A stretch of DNA of 15,198 nt from Planctomycetaceae bacterium (GTDB lineage Bacteria; Planctomycetota; Planctomycetia; Pirellulales; UBA1268), in contig SIAG01000047.1 of NCBI GenBank assembly GCA_009691925.1, positions 1-15,198 on the forward strand, written 5' to 3'. The notes under the pieces were generated by a model. That model saw nothing but the letters and a program-made list of their open reading frames with translations, was not told the DNA's origin and did no database searches. The translations under genes and the position numbers were made by a program. Positions within the stretch are counted from its first letter, which is position 1. Each line of letters begins with the position of its first letter. Positions 13,062 through 15,198 of the stretch are shown piece after piece.

Positions 13062-15023
13062 TCAAGAGGCCGAATCGAGATAGGGATCCTGACTCATCTG
13101 GATATGGGCCTCGGCGCGTTGCCGCTCGACATACTCAAGCACCCGTCGCTGTCGGACATGTCGCCCCTCAACAAGGCGCTGCGCCTTCGTGAATGAGGCG
13201 AGGAGCCGCTCCGGATTTCCGCCGAGACCGGCCCGGAGCCTGGCGACGACGCGTCGGGCCCGATCGGGGCCATACCCCCCCACGAGGATGTCGTCGTCGA
13301 GAGAGACATACTGCCGCCAGGTGCCGGGATCCCCCTGCCGGCCACAGCGGCCGACAAGCTGCCGGTCGATCCGCGCCGAGTCGTGGAACTCGGTGCAGAT
13401 GACGTGCAGGCCCCCCATCTCGGGCACCCCCTCGCCGAGCCGGATGTCGGTGCCACGGCCGGCCATGTTTGTCGAGACGGTGATCTGTCCCGGCTGACCG
13501 GCCCGGGCGACGATCTCCGCCTCGCGATCGATCTGCCTAGCATTCAGCACGGTATGCTCCAACCCGGCCGCGGTGAGGAGGCGGGAGAGCTCCTCCGACT
13601 TGTCGATCGAGCGGGTCCCGATCAGAACCGGGCGGCCCGAGGCGTGAATGGCGACCGTCTCGGCGACGATCCGCTCGAACTTCTCCCCCTGGATCGCGGA
13701 GACGACGGCGGGGAGGCGCTGGCGGATCGCGGGCCGGTTGGTCGGGACCGCGGCCACGCCGACGTCGTAGGTGCGGCTGATCTCGGAGGCGCTGGTCGCG
13801 ATCGTCCCCGTCATGCCGGCGAGGTGCGGCCAGCGGGCAAAGAGATCCTGGATCGTGATCCGGGCGGCGTGCCCCGAGGGCACCGTCACCTCGATCCCCT
13901 CCTTCGCCTCGACCGCCTGATGGAGCCCGTCCCGCCAGGTCCGCCCCTCCGCGGCCCGGCCGGTGAACTCGTCGATGATCACGACCTTGCCGTCGCGGAC
14001 GACATACTGCCGGTCGCGGTTGAAGAACCGCTTGGCACGCAGGGCCCGTTCGACGGCATCGTAGAGCGCGAGGAGGCTCAAGCTCTCAAGGAGCGGGGGC
14101 CGCTCGAGGGCGCGGACGCGACTTCGCCCCGGCCCGAGAAGCTCGCAGCTCTGCTTCTGGACATCGACCTCGAAATCCTCGTCGATGTCCAGCAGCGCCG
14201 CGGCCCCGGCGGCGAAGCGGAATAACGACTCCTCGGTCGCCTGGGCCTCGCCCGGCGGCGAAGAGATGATCAGCGGCGTGCGGGCCTCGTCGATGAGCAC
14301 GTTATCGGCCTCATCGACCAGCACGAACCAATACGGCCGCTGGAGGAGCTTCGCGGCCTGCGACGTGGCGTCGCCAGTGAGCATCGCCCCGAGGTCGCCG
14401 CGCCCCTCCGCGATCTCGCGCCCCATGAGGCGGTCTTTCAGGAAGTCGAACCCGAATTCCTTGGCCGTGCCGTAGGTGACATCCTTGGCGTAGGCCTCGC
14501 GGCGCTCGTCGAACCCCATCTGCGACTGGACGATGCCGACCGACAGCCCGAGGACACGGTAGATCGGCTCCATCCACTCGGCGTCGCGTTTGGCGAGATA
14601 GTCGTTGACCGTGGCGAGATGGGCCCCCTTCCCACACAGGGCGTAGAGGCCCAGCGGGAGGGTGGCGACGAGCGTTTTCCCCTCGCCGGTCTGCATCTCG
14701 ACGATCGCCCCGCGCACCAGCGCCACCCCGGCGAGGAGTTGCACGTCGTAATGCCGCATGCCGTTGGTGCGACGTCCGGCCTCACGCGTCGCCGCGAAGC
14801 TCTCCACCATCAGTGACTCGATCGGTTCCCCCGCCTTGGCCCGGTAGGAGAGAGATCGGGCCGTGCGCCGCAGGGCGGCGTCGCTCAAGCCCGCCATCTC
14901 GGCCGACAAGCTCTCAATCTCGGTGACGACCCTCCGTGCCGACGCATCGAGGAGCGAGCGCGAGCCCGGGGCAATCCCCTTGAGCCATCCGAGCATGTTC
15001 GCCGCCATCCCCTCCATCCTCAT
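13062..15023 (-). CDS. Short SecA-like preprotein translocase ATPase (SecA paralogue)
   Basis: A 653-residue SecA-family ATPase. Motor motifs in order: MRHYDVQLLAGVAL (89-102), Walker A MQTGEGKT (110-117), VNDYLAKRDAEWM (139-151), FGFDFLKDRL (190-199), Walker B VLVDEADNVLIDEARTPLII (234-253), VIIDEFTGR (348-356), LAGMTGTI (401-408), LIGTRSIDKSEELS (467-480), TNMAGRGTDIRLG (518-530) and VGRCGRQGDPG (557-567). The preprotein-binding insert is present (about 230-370). After the second motor domain only about 85 residues remain, so most of the helical scaffold/wing region and the zinc-binding C-terminus of housekeeping SecA (901 residues in E. coli) are missing. Hence a specialised paralogue rather than the main SecA. 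I use ATG 15023, 10 nt after the PDZ gene stop; ATG 15008 or TTG 15065 are alternatives. Neighbours encode a PDZ protein and an exported TolC-like protein. Confidence 0.88.
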   Translation of the reverse strand: MRMEGMAANMLGWLKGIAPGSRSLLDASARRVVTEIESLSAEMAGLSDAALRRTARSLSYRAKAGEPIESLMVESFAATREAGRRTNGMRHYDVQLLAGVALVRGAIVEMQTGEGKTLVATLPLGLYALCGKGAHLATVNDYLAKRDAEWMEPIYRVLGLSVGIVQSQMGFDERREAYAKDVTYGTAKEFGFDFLKDRLMGREIAEGRGDLGAMLTGDATSQAAKLLQRPYWFVLVDEADNVLIDEARTPLIISSPPGEAQATEESLFRFAAGAAALLDIDEDFEVDVQKQSCELLGPGRSRVRALERPPLLESLSLLALYDAVERALRAKRFFNRDRQYVVRDGKVVIIDEFTGRAAEGRTWRDGLHQAVEAKEGIEVTVPSGHAARITIQDLFARWPHLAGMTGTIATSASEISRTYDVGVAAVPTNRPAIRQRLPAVVSAIQGEKFERIVAETVAIHASGRPVLIGTRSIDKSEELSRLLTAAGLEHTVLNARQIDREAEIVARAGQPGQITVSTNMAGRGTDIRLGEGVPEMGGLHVICTEFHDSARIDRQLVGRCGRQGDPGTWRQYVSLDDDILVGGYGPDRARRVVARLRAGLGGNPERLLASFTKAQRLVEGRHVRQRRVLEYVERQRAEAHIQMSQDPYLDSAS

Positions 15024-15033
15024 CCCTTTCCCG

Positions 15034-15198
15034 TCAGCGGGGTTCGAATTGCTCACGGCTGGCAACCGGCGTCTGGAGCTCGATCCGCTGGCGGCCGCGG
15101 AACACCCCCAGCGACACGTTGCGATTGGTGGGCGTGACGCTCACGAGGCTGACAAGGTGGTCGTCGTCGTCGATCGCCTGCCCGTCGAACTCGAGGAT
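15034..15198 (-). CDS. PDZ-domain (HtrA/DegP-like) protein, C-terminal end (partial)
   Basis: An open frame enters from the right edge and stops with TGA at 15036-15034. The 54 residues visible begin ILEFDGQAIDDDDHLVSLVS and go on to VTPTNRNVSLGVFRGRQ. This is the second half of a PDZ domain: the I-x-FDG-x-x-I-x-DDxHL block and the TPxNxxVxLxVFR strand are characteristic of PDZ domains in HtrA-type periplasmic serine proteases and related planctomycete proteins. The protease or other N-terminal domains lie outside the window, so protease activity is not shown. The stop is 10 nt before the ATG chosen for the SecA-like gene, pointing to one operon. Confidence 0.72.
   Translation of the reverse strand: MLEFDGQAIDDDDHLVSLVSVTPTNRNVSLGVFRGRQRIELQTPVASREQFEPR

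Noticed and set aside
12754..13065. N-terminal extension of the exported-protein frame to 13065
   Set aside because: It would put about 104 residues before a clear signal peptide; the ATG at 12753 has its own ribosome-binding site.
1..15198. tRNA, rRNA, CRISPR, insertion sequence or prophage
   Set aside because: I looked for cloverleaf-like sequences, spaced direct repeats, transposase motifs and terminal inverted repeats and saw none that hold up; I cannot run a covariance search.

Overview
The window is GC-rich and densely coded, and looks like a chromosome of the phylum Planctomycetota, probably Pirellulales-like. Three things point there: a DUF1598-family protein (planctomycete-typical), genes for a methanofuran-type C1 cofactor in what is otherwise a bacterial gene set, and a short SecA paralogue beside a PDZ protein. 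This placement is inference from gene content; there is no rRNA in the window.

Layout from left to right. At 1-837 (+) is the 3' part of a DUF1598 gene. Every other gene is on the minus strand, so transcription reads right to left. At the right edge is the C-terminus of a PDZ (HtrA-like) protein (15034-15198), then a short SecA-like ATPase (13062-15023), a 308-bp intergenic region, an exported proline-rich protein with a TolC-like helical core (11182-12753) and a DusB-type tRNA-dihydrouridine synthase (10010-11110). After a weak terminator-like hairpin comes a near-consensus sigma70-type promoter. It sits almost on the start codon of a SufR-type iron-sulfur repressor (9139-9924).

Downstream of sufR run nuoB (8358-8963), sufC (7450-8343), sufB (5956-7368), sufD (4551-5927), a Rieske-DUF59 fusion gene (3665-4435), and three genes resembling mfnD (2574-3650), mfnF (1550-2593) and mfnE (840-1553). 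Spacings are tight in most places (14 nt nuoB/sufC, 28 nt sufB/sufD, 14 nt Rieske/mfnD, 20-nt and 4-nt overlaps in mfnD/F/E), with larger gaps of 175, 81 and 115 bp. All are codirectional.

How it may work together: SufBCD forms the Fe-S cluster scaffold complex. SufR would sense cluster status. The Rieske-DUF59 protein probably assists cluster assembly or transfer. NuoB is an Fe-S client (cluster N2 of complex I). The mfn genes would make the C1 carrier used by the formyltransferase/hydrolase of H4MPT-linked C1 metabolism. No cysteine desulfurase (SufS) or SufU/SufE is in the window. The two most notable systems are the SufR-NuoB-SUF-methanofuran locus and the SecA-paralogue/PDZ/TolC-like export locus. 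No tRNA, rRNA, CRISPR array, insertion sequence or phage gene was seen.
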